Of a DNA stretch of 48,040 nt, positions 1 through 7,409 are shown piece by piece. The DNA comes from Planctomycetota bacterium (GTDB lineage Bacteria; Planctomycetota; UBA1135; UBA2386), in NCBI GenBank assembly GCA_029936315.1, contig JAPYTD010000017.1, positions 20,851 through 68,890 on the forward strand. The letters are read 5' to 3'. The notes beneath the pieces are model-generated. The model did no database searches. It was not told the origin of the DNA and was given only the letters and a program-made list of their open reading frames with translations. Every line of letters begins with the position of its first letter. The first letter of the stretch is position 1. The position numbers and the translations under genes are program-made.

Positions 1-96
1 AGAGACCGGCGGGGGAGAGACCGGCGGTGTTTGTGCCATCGCTCCCACCACAGGCAGGAGCAAGGATGCAACCGTGCTACAGAGACGAACGAACAT
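1..96 (-). CDS. Secreted protein, N-terminus only (probable QHNDH beta subunit)
   Basis: Only the first 32 codons are in the window; the gene continues off the left edge. It starts with ATG 7 nt after the qhpC stop codon. The peptide begins MFVRLCSTVASLLLP and reaches a VGAMA/QT signal-peptidase-like site around residue 21, followed by a Pro/Val/Ser-rich stretch. A Sec-exported protein directly behind qhpC, in the same operon as qhpA and qhpD, is most simply the periplasmic beta subunit of quinohemoprotein amine dehydrogenase (QhpB, a beta-propeller in characterised enzymes). That assignment is inference from position and signal peptide; no propeller sequence is visible. An alternative is another exported accessory protein. 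Confidence 0.55.
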   Translation of the reverse strand, partial: MFVRLCSTVASLLLPVVGAMAQTPPVSPPPVS

Positions 97-103
97 CTGG
101 GGC

Positions 104-508
104 CTACGGGAAGACGAGGTCGATGGACTTCCAATCCTGCATTGGGGCGCCGCAGGATGAGGTCCAAGAAGGAGAGTTGGTGACACCATCCGGGACTTGG
201 GCCGGCCAGTAGCACGTGTGGTAGCAGTCGTAGAGGTCGCGCTCGATCGGCTGGCACAGACCGTGCGTGCCGTTGCTCGAGTCGACTTCCCAACCGGGGG
301 CAAACACCGTCGTGCACCCATACGGGTATTGAGTCGGCGGTGGATCTTGCGTCAACGCGCGCGCTGCACCGCGGCGTGCCAACACCATGCTGGCGAGTTG
401 CCGCGCCTTCTGGTTGCAGGCAATGATGCGAGGCTGCTTGCGAGTTGGTTCGCGCTCGGGGGGAGTACCGTTGGGATCGGTAACAGTGTCGTTCTGGGAG
501 TCGCTCAT
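104..508 (-). CDS. qhpC: Quinohemoprotein amine dehydrogenase gamma subunit precursor (CTQ-bearing peptide)
   Basis: This 134-residue precursor of the catalytic gamma subunit of QHNDH carries the cysteine tryptophylquinone cofactor and three Cys-to-Asp/Glu thioether crosslinks. All known crosslink positions occur with a constant offset of 58 from the Paracoccus numbering: C65-E74, C85-D91, C99-D107 and the CTQ pair C95-W101. D91 is also the catalytic-base position. The motif CYWPAQVPD around the quinone Trp is typical. The N-terminal leader of about 58 residues is longer than the 28-residue leader known in Paracoccus and lacks a Sec signal, as expected for a peptide modified by QhpD in the cytoplasm before export. 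Extra cysteines lie at C31 (leader) and C119. The start ATG overlaps the qhpD stop in an ATGA, so synthesis is probably coupled to that of its modifying enzyme. An upstream in-frame extension exists but lies inside qhpD and was rejected. Confidence 0.93.
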   Translation of the reverse strand: MSDSQNDTVTDPNGTPPEREPTRKQPRIIACNQKARQLASMVLARRGAARALTQDPPPTQYPYGCTTVFAPGWEVDSSNGTHGLCQPIERDLYDCYHTCYWPAQVPDGVTNSPSWTSSCGAPMQDWKSIDLVFP

Positions 509-1932
509 TGCTGATCGAAGCGGGCCAAGAAGGAAGGGTTGGTAGATTGGATTCGGCCGTAGATCTTCAGGCCGAGGTCGATGAAGCCGCGGATCCACTC
601 GCAGTAGTGCAAGTTGGCTTTGGTGGCCTCGCCGTAGCGCACATGGGCCTCGTGGTAGCAACCGCCGGCGCACAGGGGACGGGCGAAGCACTGCGTGCAG
701 TCCGTCTTTTTGTCGATGTGAGCTTGCTCTAGGAACGCGGCACGTTTGGCCTGGTCGAGGCCTTCCTGCACCGTGCCGATCGAGTGGCTCTTCGATTCGA
801 CGAAGCGATGGCACAGGCCAATTTCGCCTTCGGTCGATACGCCAACAAGGCCAAGGCCGGCACCGCACGGGTGCGCCTTGTTGACGCCTTGGTGCAGTTC
901 GCGAACCAGGTCGCCAAGATTGCTGAAACCGTGGCTCTCACCGCGTGAAGCAGCTTGAACGTATTCTTCGCCGAGTTCGCCAAACTCCTGGAGCAGCCGT
1001 TCATAGCCTTGCTCCCCGAGTGCGTAGTCGCGGCCGAGGCCGGCGGTCACCGGCGCGAAGCCAACTTCGTCAAAGCCAAGGTCATCGACCAGATAGCGGT
1101 AGGTCGCAACGACAGGAGTTGCGCCAGCCGTCACCGTCACGCGCGCACCAACCGCGCGACCGTTGCGTTCCTTGTTCTTCTTCAGCAGGTTGCGGATACG
1201 CGGCTCGATGACGTCGAAAGAACCCTTACCGCTCTTATAGCTGCGGTGACGGTCCTGCTCGTCCTTGTCGCCATCGATCGAGATCGTGATGCCAAAGCGA
1301 TGACTGGTCAGGAAGTCGACGATGTCGTCGGTCAGCAGCGTGGCGTTGGTTGTCAGCGAGTAGTGCACCCGCTTGCCGTTCTTGTTGCCTTGCTCCTCGG
1401 CGTACTCCGTCGCGGTCTTGATCGCATCGAAGTTGAGTAGGGTTTCGCCGCCGAAGAACGTGATCGAAACCTGCGGCCGGTCGCCGCTACTACGCATCAG
1501 AAAGTCGATCGAGTCGCGCGCCGTCTTGTCGTCCATGCGCGCCTTGCCAGAAGATTCATCGCCCGTCAGCTTGTCTTCGCCGTACTCGTAGCAGTATGTG
1601 CACGACAAGTTGCACTTGTTGGTGACGTTGAGTACCAACGTCGCCAGCGGGAATGGCATGGGGGGCAAGTCGGCGCGCGGTGCCGCCGGCTCGTCGACAG
1701 GGCGAATCGCTCCGAGATCAATCAGGTCATGCAGCGTCGACTCGGCCGCGGCAGGCTTTGGCTGCGCCTGCACCCATGGATCGCTATTGACGCCATCCTC
1801 ATGGACGAAGGCATCGACCACGGCAGCGGTGGGCTCATCGAGTGCCAGAATGGCGGCCGAGTTCGCCAGGTAGACGAACTCGACACCTGAGTCGTCGCGA
1901 AACCGCCGGTGCAGCACTGTCTTGAGTTGCAC
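505..1932 (-). CDS. qhpD: Radical SAM/SPASM peptide-modifying enzyme QhpD
   Basis: This 475-residue protein is close to the usual QhpD length. The radical SAM CxxxCxxC cluster motif is at C107, C111 and C114 (KCNLSCTYC). The C-terminal SPASM domain has cysteines at 412, 415, 421, 425 and 444 (CTQCFARPLCAGGC) plus an earlier HPCGAG..GLCH segment, enough for two auxiliary Fe-S clusters. The first 80 residues look like a peptide-recognition region. QhpD of characterised systems makes the sulfur-to-methylene thioether bonds between Cys and Asp/Glu in QhpC, and the substrate gene overlaps this one by 4 bp here. Translation starts at a GTG directly after the qhpA TAG, with a good ribosome-binding site (GGGAGG, 8 nt upstream) inside the end of qhpA. 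Neighbours and motifs agree, so the specific assignment is firm. Confidence 0.93.
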   Translation of the reverse strand: MQLKTVLHRRFRDDSGVEFVYLANSAAILALDEPTAAVVDAFVHEDGVNSDPWVQAQPKPAAAESTLHDLIDLGAIRPVDEPAAPRADLPPMPFPLATLVLNVTNKCNLSCTYCYEYGEDKLTGDESSGKARMDDKTARDSIDFLMRSSGDRPQVSITFFGGETLLNFDAIKTATEYAEEQGNKNGKRVHYSLTTNATLLTDDIVDFLTSHRFGITISIDGDKDEQDRHRSYKSGKGSFDVIEPRIRNLLKKNKERNGRAVGARVTVTAGATPVVATYRYLVDDLGFDEVGFAPVTAGLGRDYALGEQGYERLLQEFGELGEEYVQAASRGESHGFSNLGDLVRELHQGVNKAHPCGAGLGLVGVSTEGEIGLCHRFVESKSHSIGTVQEGLDQAKRAAFLEQAHIDKKTDCTQCFARPLCAGGCYHEAHVRYGEATKANLHYCEWIRGFIDLGLKIYGRIQSTNPSFLARFDQQ

Positions 1933-4020
1933 CTAACGGTCCTCCCAATCGAGCACCTGCCACCGAACATAGATCGGCACAGTCACGAGCAGGTGGCTGC
2001 GGGCGAGGAACTTCTTGGTCTCGCGCGCGGCGACCTTGGGCGCTTGCTCGGGGGCCTCAGCAGCGACCTTGTCGCCGTCCTTGTTTTCCGCATCGCCTTC
2101 GTCGTCATCCTTGTCGTCATCCGTCTTTTTCTTTTCCGGTGGACGCACCGGAATGTCGAGGCTGGTCTCAAAGGTCACGAAGACATCGCCGACGTTGTTG
2201 CCCTGCCACTTCCGCTTCGGGTTGGGGCCATCGACGTTCGGGGTAAACACGCCTGTCGTGGCATCGATCGTGCCGACGTATTGCAGGTCGTCGTCCTCGT
2301 CCCGCACGGCGAACTCTGCCAGCGCCCACTTGCCGCGCACCTGGAACAAGTCGACGTCATCCTTGGTGTAGGGCTTGCCATCCTTGCCGCGATGCACCGC
2401 GATCGCTTCGAAGCGTTCGAGTTGGCGCGGGTGCTTGGCGCCGCCATTGCGCGACAGGCCTTGCAGCGGTCGCACGCGCACGTAGTCGACGGTGTCGTAG
2501 AGCGTGATCGTGGCCGAGCCGGGGCGAGGGCCATAGGCGAGGGTGCGGGTGCCGAGCTTGGTGCCTGGTGCGGCGCTGACGCGCAGCACGACGTGACGAT
2601 CCGTCTTGCGTTCGGCGCCGGTGACGGTCAAGCCTTTGCCGATGAAGAAGTCGCTCACCTTGACGTCTGCGTCGAAGCCTTCGCCATAGACATCGAGCTC
2701 GTGATCCGTGCATGGCACCGGCAACGAGGCATTGCCCAGGGTGACGATCCGGGTGCGGCCGAGGTCGCGATCGAGCGTCACATCAAAGCCAATCTCGTCG
2801 TAGTTGCCGGTGAACACGCGGCCCTTGAACTGTTGCCACTGATCGTCGAGCAGCAACACTTCACGCCAGTTGACGTCGTCCTTGCCTTGGGTGCGACCGC
2901 GCCACGAGTAGCCGGCATAGAGCACGCCCTTGCCGGTGCGAACGGCCGACGAGCCATCGCTCCAATTCAGGTTCCAGGTCAGGGCGTATTCGTCGGCGTC
3001 GGTGCGTTGGATCTCGAGCGTGCCGATGATGTCGCCGCGGCCGGTTTCGTGGCCGTGCACGGTCCACTTGCCTTGCAGTGGCACCTCGCGCTTGTTCTGC
3101 GTCCACGCTTCCCACTCGGGAGTGAACAGCGGTTGGTCCTTGCTCAGTTGGTCAAGAACCCGATCGCCAACACTGCCGCCGCTGCTGCGGCGACTGCTTT
3201 GGTTGGACGACGTCGTGCTGTTGTTGCCGCCACCGCGCCGGTTGGACGACGGCGAACTCGATGCATTGCCGGAACTGGATGCACCAGGGAAGCTGCCCGA
3301 GAAGCCGCCGCGGCGCGAACTGGTATCACGCGGTGGACCACCGCCCAACTGCCGACTCGACAACGGGAACATCGCAACGTGCGTCGCCCGCAGCAGTTGC
3401 CACTCTTCCTTGTCGCGGTACTGCAGCAGCGCGCGTCCGAGCGGATGGCACTGAGCGCAGGCGCGCTTGAAGTCGGCGTCGTGGTGCTCTTCTGACCAGT
3501 GCACGCGTCGTTCACTCTCGTAGAGCCCGCGCTCCGCTTCGGAACGTGACAAGCCGTGCGAGTTCGACAGGCTGCGCACCAGCATCTTGGCGGTGGTGGG
3601 GGTCAGCTGCAGACCGTGCAACCGTCCCATGCGCTTGATCGACTGCGCCCAGCCCTCGGGCGACTTGCGAATGTACGAGATGCGCGTCATGTGGTTGCGC
3701 TCGTCACGGATGTGGCAGCGCGCGCACAAACTCTGCACGAGCAGGTCTTCGACCGGGATGCCGGCTTTCTCTGGCCGCTTCTTCTTCTTCTCCGGTTCCT
3801 TCTTCGAGGCGGGGTCCTGCGTCGAGGATGTGGCTGGCACCCCCGCGACGGCACCTGGTGCGGTTGGGGTTGCGACAGCCCCTTCGATAGGCGGATGCCC
3901 GGCAGGGGGGGGGGTTGTGCCCGTTGCACCTTCGCCATGCTGAGCAGGCAGGGTGAACGCGAGGAGCGCCGCGGCGAACAACGAGAGGAGCGATTGGTAG
4001 GTGGGAACGAGGGGCTGCAA
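1933..4020 (-). CDS. qhpA: Quinohemoprotein amine dehydrogenase alpha subunit, di-haem cytochrome c
   Basis: This 695-residue large subunit passes electrons from CTQ to periplasmic carriers through two c-type haems. A signal peptide (about 1-27) is followed by a Pro/Ala/Lys-rich linker (28-88). Then come the di-haem domain with CxxCH at 99-103 (CARCH) and 188-192 (CAQCH), and three beta-rich domains ending in the conserved GPNPKRKW and VTVPIYVRW segments. It is clearly longer than characterised alpha subunits (roughly 500 residues) because of the linker, a Ser/Gly/Arg/Asn-rich insert (about 222-285) and an Asp/Glu/Lys-rich insert (about 628-665) in a C-terminal loop. The start is a TTG with GGAGA 5 nt upstream; no better start precedes the signal peptide. 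A C10 homopolymer (G10 on the plus strand, 3905-3914) lies in the linker. It abuts qhpD with no gap. Confidence 0.9.
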   Translation of the reverse strand: MQPLVPTYQSLLSLFAAALLAFTLPAQHGEGATGTTPPPAGHPPIEGAVATPTAPGAVAGVPATSSTQDPASKKEPEKKKKRPEKAGIPVEDLLVQSLCARCHIRDERNHMTRISYIRKSPEGWAQSIKRMGRLHGLQLTPTTAKMLVRSLSNSHGLSRSEAERGLYESERRVHWSEEHHDADFKRACAQCHPLGRALLQYRDKEEWQLLRATHVAMFPLSSRQLGGGPPRDTSSRRGGFSGSFPGASSSGNASSSPSSNRRGGGNNSTTSSNQSSRRSSGGSVGDRVLDQLSKDQPLFTPEWEAWTQNKREVPLQGKWTVHGHETGRGDIIGTLEIQRTDADEYALTWNLNWSDGSSAVRTGKGVLYAGYSWRGRTQGKDDVNWREVLLLDDQWQQFKGRVFTGNYDEIGFDVTLDRDLGRTRIVTLGNASLPVPCTDHELDVYGEGFDADVKVSDFFIGKGLTVTGAERKTDRHVVLRVSAAPGTKLGTRTLAYGPRPGSATITLYDTVDYVRVRPLQGLSRNGGAKHPRQLERFEAIAVHRGKDGKPYTKDDVDLFQVRGKWALAEFAVRDEDDDLQYVGTIDATTGVFTPNVDGPNPKRKWQGNNVGDVFVTFETSLDIPVRPPEKKKTDDDKDDDEGDAENKDGDKVAAEAPEQAPKVAARETKKFLARSHLLVTVPIYVRWQVLDWEDR

Positions 4021-4085
4021 ACTTGTCTCCGGTTAAGGAAGCCGCGCGGTCGGACCATACCCTTGCGATCGCCACATAGATCGAT

Positions 4086-4118
4086 TGGGTCTGTGATTGC
4101 ATTCCTATTGCAGACCCA
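4086..4118. promoter_or_regulatory. Inverted repeat in the qhpF-qhpA gap
   Basis: Perfect 8-bp arms TGGGTCTG (4086-4093) and CAGACCCA (4111-4118) flank 17 nt that themselves contain a direct repeat, ATTGCA (4096-4101 and 4107-4112), at 11-bp spacing. It sits in the 171-bp gap upstream of qhpA. It could be an operator, an mRNA hairpin that changes qhpF:qhpA expression ratios, or chance. No U-tract follows on either strand, so a classical terminator is unlikely. Confidence 0.4.
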
Positions 4119-4191
4119 TACCTGTGGACGTTGCGGGGGTCCTGGCGGGCGGCGGATGCAAAGCGGTGGGGAAGACCGCAATCGCCTCGAT

Positions 4192-5982
4192 CTAGCCTGT
4201 CTGCCAGTCGGGAAACTGCTCCGCAAAGCGTGGGTGACCCGCGAGTTCTTTTGGCGTGCCGATGGCGACGATGCCGCCTTGGTCCAACCAGATGGCGCGA
4301 TCGACGCAGCGAAGTGCTGGACCACGGTGGTCGACGAGCACCAGGGTGCGGTGGCGAGGTTGTTCCGCTAGCCAGGTCGCGATTCCGGCGGCCGTCTTGC
4401 CGTCGAGCGAGGCAAACGGCTCGTCGAGCAGGAGCGCATCGCCCGGGTGCGACAACGCCCGCGCGAGCACAATGCGGCGCGCTTCGCCGATGCTCCAATC
4501 GACGCCGCCTTGCAAGCGTCGACTCCATGGCGAATCGAGTCCAAGTGGCAGGCTTCGCACGCGCTCGCCAAGGCCGACCAGGTCGAGAGCCTGCAGCAAC
4601 GCCGCGTCGCTCGGTGGGGATGGGTGTCCGAGTTGCAGGTTGTCGCGCAGCGTCAATTCGAACGCGGCCGCGTCCTGCAGCAGAACGCTCAGACGTTGTC
4701 TGAGATGGTCTGGATGTTGCGCGCTGACAGCCTGCTCGTCGATGCAAAGGTCCCCGCGTGTTGGTGCGTACAGGCCGCACAGCAGTTTGATCAGCGTCGA
4801 CTTGCCGGAGCCATTGGGCCCGATGATGGCGATGCGTTCGCCGGCCGCGATCTGGAAGTCGATGCCATCGAGCACATCTCGCGGCGTCTCCGGATAGCGA
4901 AACCCGAGGCCCGTGGCAGCGAATGCGGCGGGTGAGCCAGCGTTGTGCACCGGGCTGGCATCTACGATTGCGTCATGGCTGCTGGAGCGCGCCAGGAAGT
5001 CGACCAGTGGACGCAAGAACAGGCGATGTTCGTGAACTCCAGTCGCCGACGCGAGCAGATCGCGAACGGCGTTTTGGGTGCGTTGCGCAGCCTGCGCATG
5101 CAGCACCAAGCCACCGAGGGTCATCGCGCCAGCGAGCGCATCCGAAGCTAGATAGACATAGGCTGCGAACAAGGCGCCGCTGGCAAGCGTGTGCACCAAC
5201 AGTTCATCGCGGGCTCGCAGGCGCGCGAGCCGAGCAAGCGAGGTTCGCAGTGCCTGGCGCAGACCAAGCAGCTTGCCGGCAAACGGCACGGCCAGGCCGA
5301 GCACGCGAACATCTTTGGCCGTCGCCCGTCCGGACAGCGACGCGCCGAGGTAGCCGACTTCGCGTTGTGGCACGACATGTTCGCGATGCCACTCGAACCG
5401 GATGCGGGCGTGCTTGCGGCGAGCCCAGGCGATCGGCAGGGCAGATACGCCGATCATGACCGGCAGCCATAGTTCGACCTGGACGAGCAGCGCCGTCATC
5501 GTCGCCAAGGACAACACGGCGACCAGAACCGCTGTTAGGTCCTGAGTCAAACGAACAGGTCGCTGGCCGGCTTCCTGGCCGGCGCGCTGCATCGCGTCGT
5601 GGAAGCCGGGCTTGTCGAACTCGGCCAGATCGAGCCGGGCCGTCAGTTCTTGCAGGCTCTGTACGCCAGCGTCCGAAAGCCGGCGGCCATGGTTCTCGTT
5701 GACCACCGCAGACAGGCTGCGCAGAACGCCGCCGAACAACGCTACGCCAGCCGCGATCGCCGTCGCCATCAAGGCTGAGCTCCAGGCGACATCTTGGGGT
5801 ACGCGGTTGGCGATCCCGTCGGCAACCGCGTCGACGAGTTGCATCATCGCGAGCAGACCCGCGAGCGGCAGCACGGCCTGCAGCGCGGCCAGCACGGCCA
5901 TCACGACCAGCGGACCATTGCCTGCCTGGCGGCACAGCGACAGGGCGGATGCCCAGCTGACTGGTCGGTTGGAGTTGCTCAT
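4192..5982 (-). CDS. qhpF: ABC transporter, fused membrane and ATPase domains (QhpF-like exporter)
   Basis: This 596-residue half-transporter has an N-terminal transmembrane domain (about 20-310) and a C-terminal nucleotide-binding domain. Walker A is at 388-395 (GPNGSGKS). The Q-loop region reads LSVLLQDAA, Walker B reads ALLLDEP with the following SLDG, and the H-loop is in LVLVDHRG. The signature motif is degenerate: WSIGEARR instead of LSGGQ-type, so the second Gly is Ile. In Paracoccus-type qhp operons an ABC transporter of this architecture is required for QHNDH formation and is thought to export the gamma subunit. Its place at the head of the qhpA-D-C unit supports the same role. It is separated from qhpA by 171 bp, unlike the tight spacing further down. 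The family call (ABC exporter) is certain; the substrate is inferred from context. Confidence 0.82.
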   Translation of the reverse strand: MSNSNRPVSWASALSLCRQAGNGPLVVMAVLAALQAVLPLAGLLAMMQLVDAVADGIANRVPQDVAWSSALMATAIAAGVALFGGVLRSLSAVVNENHGRRLSDAGVQSLQELTARLDLAEFDKPGFHDAMQRAGQEAGQRPVRLTQDLTAVLVAVLSLATMTALLVQVELWLPVMIGVSALPIAWARRKHARIRFEWHREHVVPQREVGYLGASLSGRATAKDVRVLGLAVPFAGKLLGLRQALRTSLARLARLRARDELLVHTLASGALFAAYVYLASDALAGAMTLGGLVLHAQAAQRTQNAVRDLLASATGVHEHRLFLRPLVDFLARSSSHDAIVDASPVHNAGSPAAFAATGLGFRYPETPRDVLDGIDFQIAAGERIAIIGPNGSGKSTLIKLLCGLYAPTRGDLCIDEQAVSAQHPDHLRQRLSVLLQDAAAFELTLRDNLQLGHPSPPSDAALLQALDLVGLGERVRSLPLGLDSPWSRRLQGGVDWSIGEARRIVLARALSHPGDALLLDEPFASLDGKTAAGIATWLAEQPRHRTLVLVDHRGPALRCVDRAIWLDQGGIVAIGTPKELAGHPRFAEQFPDWQTG

Positions 5983-6093
5983 GAAGGCTCAGGCTCGGGG
6001 GGCAGAGCCTAGCGGCCTGGTCGTTGGCGCCGTAGGCAGTAGGTGCCTGCAGAACGCCACCGAACCCTCCCCGATAGACCATCCTATGTTCTG

Positions 6094-6107
6094 ATAAGAT
6101 ATGTTAT
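6094..6107. promoter_or_regulatory. AT-rich near-palindrome upstream of qhpF
   Basis: ATAAGATATGTTAT is a 14-bp near-palindrome with one symmetric mismatch, in an AT-rich island that contrasts with the GC-rich surroundings. It is about 115 bp upstream of the qhpF start in the 193-bp gap between qhpF and the DUF3187 gene. On the minus strand a TTTACA hexamer adjoins it. It is a plausible promoter/operator for the qhp operon; no consensus -10 box at ideal spacing is evident. Confidence 0.35.
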
Positions 6108-6175
6108 GTAAAGCAGGGGAGGGCCGTTGCCCAGGAGCCAGCTACCGAGGACCACCTATCTAAGAGCCGCTAACT

Positions 6176-7186
6176 CTAAGAGCCACCGACCCCCGGCTTC
6201 CAGGTAACCCCGAACCACACCGTGAAGTCTGGCGACGCCAACCCGCGCAGGTCCTCGCCAAGGCCCATTTCCATGCTCCATTCCGGGGTCGCCTGGTAGC
6301 GACTGCCAACCCAGAGCAGAAGCTGCTCACGGGATGCCACCTTCGGCCCGAGGCGGCGCAGCGTCGACGTCTCCAACTCGACCTGCACCAGCACGTGCAG
6401 GCTCTCAGTGAGCGGCAATTCGACGCCGAGACCGAGCGAAGTCACGTCTTCGAAATGGAAGCCGCGCCTGCGGGCCTGATCCGGGGTGCCGGCGAAGGTG
6501 TGTTGTAGGTGACCGCTCCAGCCAATGCCCCGCGAGCGGTAATCCAGCAAGGCGCCGATCGACGCATCGACCTGGCCGTTGCCGTAGCCGTCGTTTTGGT
6601 CGCCAAGCGGCAGTTCGATGCCACCTCGAACGGCCACACCGAAGCGGTTCTCGCCCGGTTCGCGGAGCTGCCAGGTCAAGTGGATCGGCAGATCCAACCA
6701 CTCAGCCGAGCTGCGCTCCACGCTCCAAACCGGCAGGCCGCCCTGGCTCGCTTCGATGCGGTAGCGATCGTTGACGCTGGCGCTGCGGTCCTGGTCCGGC
6801 AGCCCGAACGCATTGTGGTAGTCGACGACGAAGTTGTCGAGGAAGCCGCCGGAAGTATGCGCAGCCGCCAACTGCACGCCGAGTTGCAGGCCATTGCCGA
6901 GGCCAACCTTGGCATCCAACGCGACGCGCAACAGTTCGCCGTCCATGACCCAGCTGGAGCGCTGCGCGTCGTTGCCAAACAGGAACAAGCTGCTGTAGCT
7001 GAGGTCCGTCCGCCAGGCGGTCTGTGCCTTCGACAGCACCGACGCATCGGCCGGATCAAGGTGCATCACGGTCAGCTGGGCTGGGTGGTTGTTGCGCACC
7101 GGCAACGGGCCACCGAGGTTGGGTCTGGCCACGCACCCAGCAACCCCGAGAACTAGCATGATTCCACCAAACTGGACCGACCGCAT
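6176..7186 (-). CDS. DUF3187 family lipoprotein, predicted outer-membrane beta-barrel-like
   Basis: This 336-residue protein has an n-region Arg, a hydrophobic core and a lipobox LGVAGC (Cys18), so it should be lipidated. The body has alternating hydrophobic strands and the recognisable DUF3187 segments SGGFLDNF, YHNAFGLP, an NDRYR-containing loop and a final VWFGVTWK strand. Members are predicted periplasmic or outer-membrane proteins of unknown function. The start at 7186 was chosen because it gives a normal lipoprotein signal. A start at 7159, which has a better ribosome site, would leave only 8 residues before the Cys. The long in-frame upstream extension is antisense to the neighbouring gene's leader and was rejected. 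It ends 193 bp before qhpF and faces away from the divergent lipoprotein gene at 7410. Confidence 0.78.
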   Translation of the reverse strand: MRSVQFGGIMLVLGVAGCVARPNLGGPLPVRNNHPAQLTVMHLDPADASVLSKAQTAWRTDLSYSSLFLFGNDAQRSSWVMDGELLRVALDAKVGLGNGLQLGVQLAAAHTSGGFLDNFVVDYHNAFGLPDQDRSASVNDRYRIEASQGGLPVWSVERSSAEWLDLPIHLTWQLREPGENRFGVAVRGGIELPLGDQNDGYGNGQVDASIGALLDYRSRGIGWSGHLQHTFAGTPDQARRRGFHFEDVTSLGLGVELPLTESLHVLVQVELETSTLRRLGPKVASREQLLLWVGSRYQATPEWSMEMGLGEDLRGLASPDFTVWFGVTWKPGVGGS

Positions 7187-7409
7187 CGGGCGCGAACGTA
7201 GAAGGTGACGGTGCAGAACGCCAGGACCTGGCCACCACCTATTGGCAGGCAATCCTACGATCCGTCGCACCGTCCATGCTGCAGGCCAGCCTGCCATGCT
7301 CGGCCAGCGGTCATGCTTTGGGTCGCGCTTAAGGGTAACCGTTCCCGGTGGATTGCCCGATGGCGTGCTCCGCGGGCCCGTTCCGACTAGACTCTTTGCC
7401 ACCTTGCTG

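Noticed and set aside
1909..3495. 528-codon open frame on plus, opposite qhpA
   Set aside because: It mirrors the codon bias of qhpA in the antisense frame, has no ribosome site and no recognisable domain; qhpA has haem motifs and family-wide similarity.
6160..6183. Direct repeat CTAAGAGCC twice, considered as an insertion-element target duplication
   Set aside because: The copies are only 16 nt apart with no element between them and one runs into the DUF3187 gene end; more likely local slippage.
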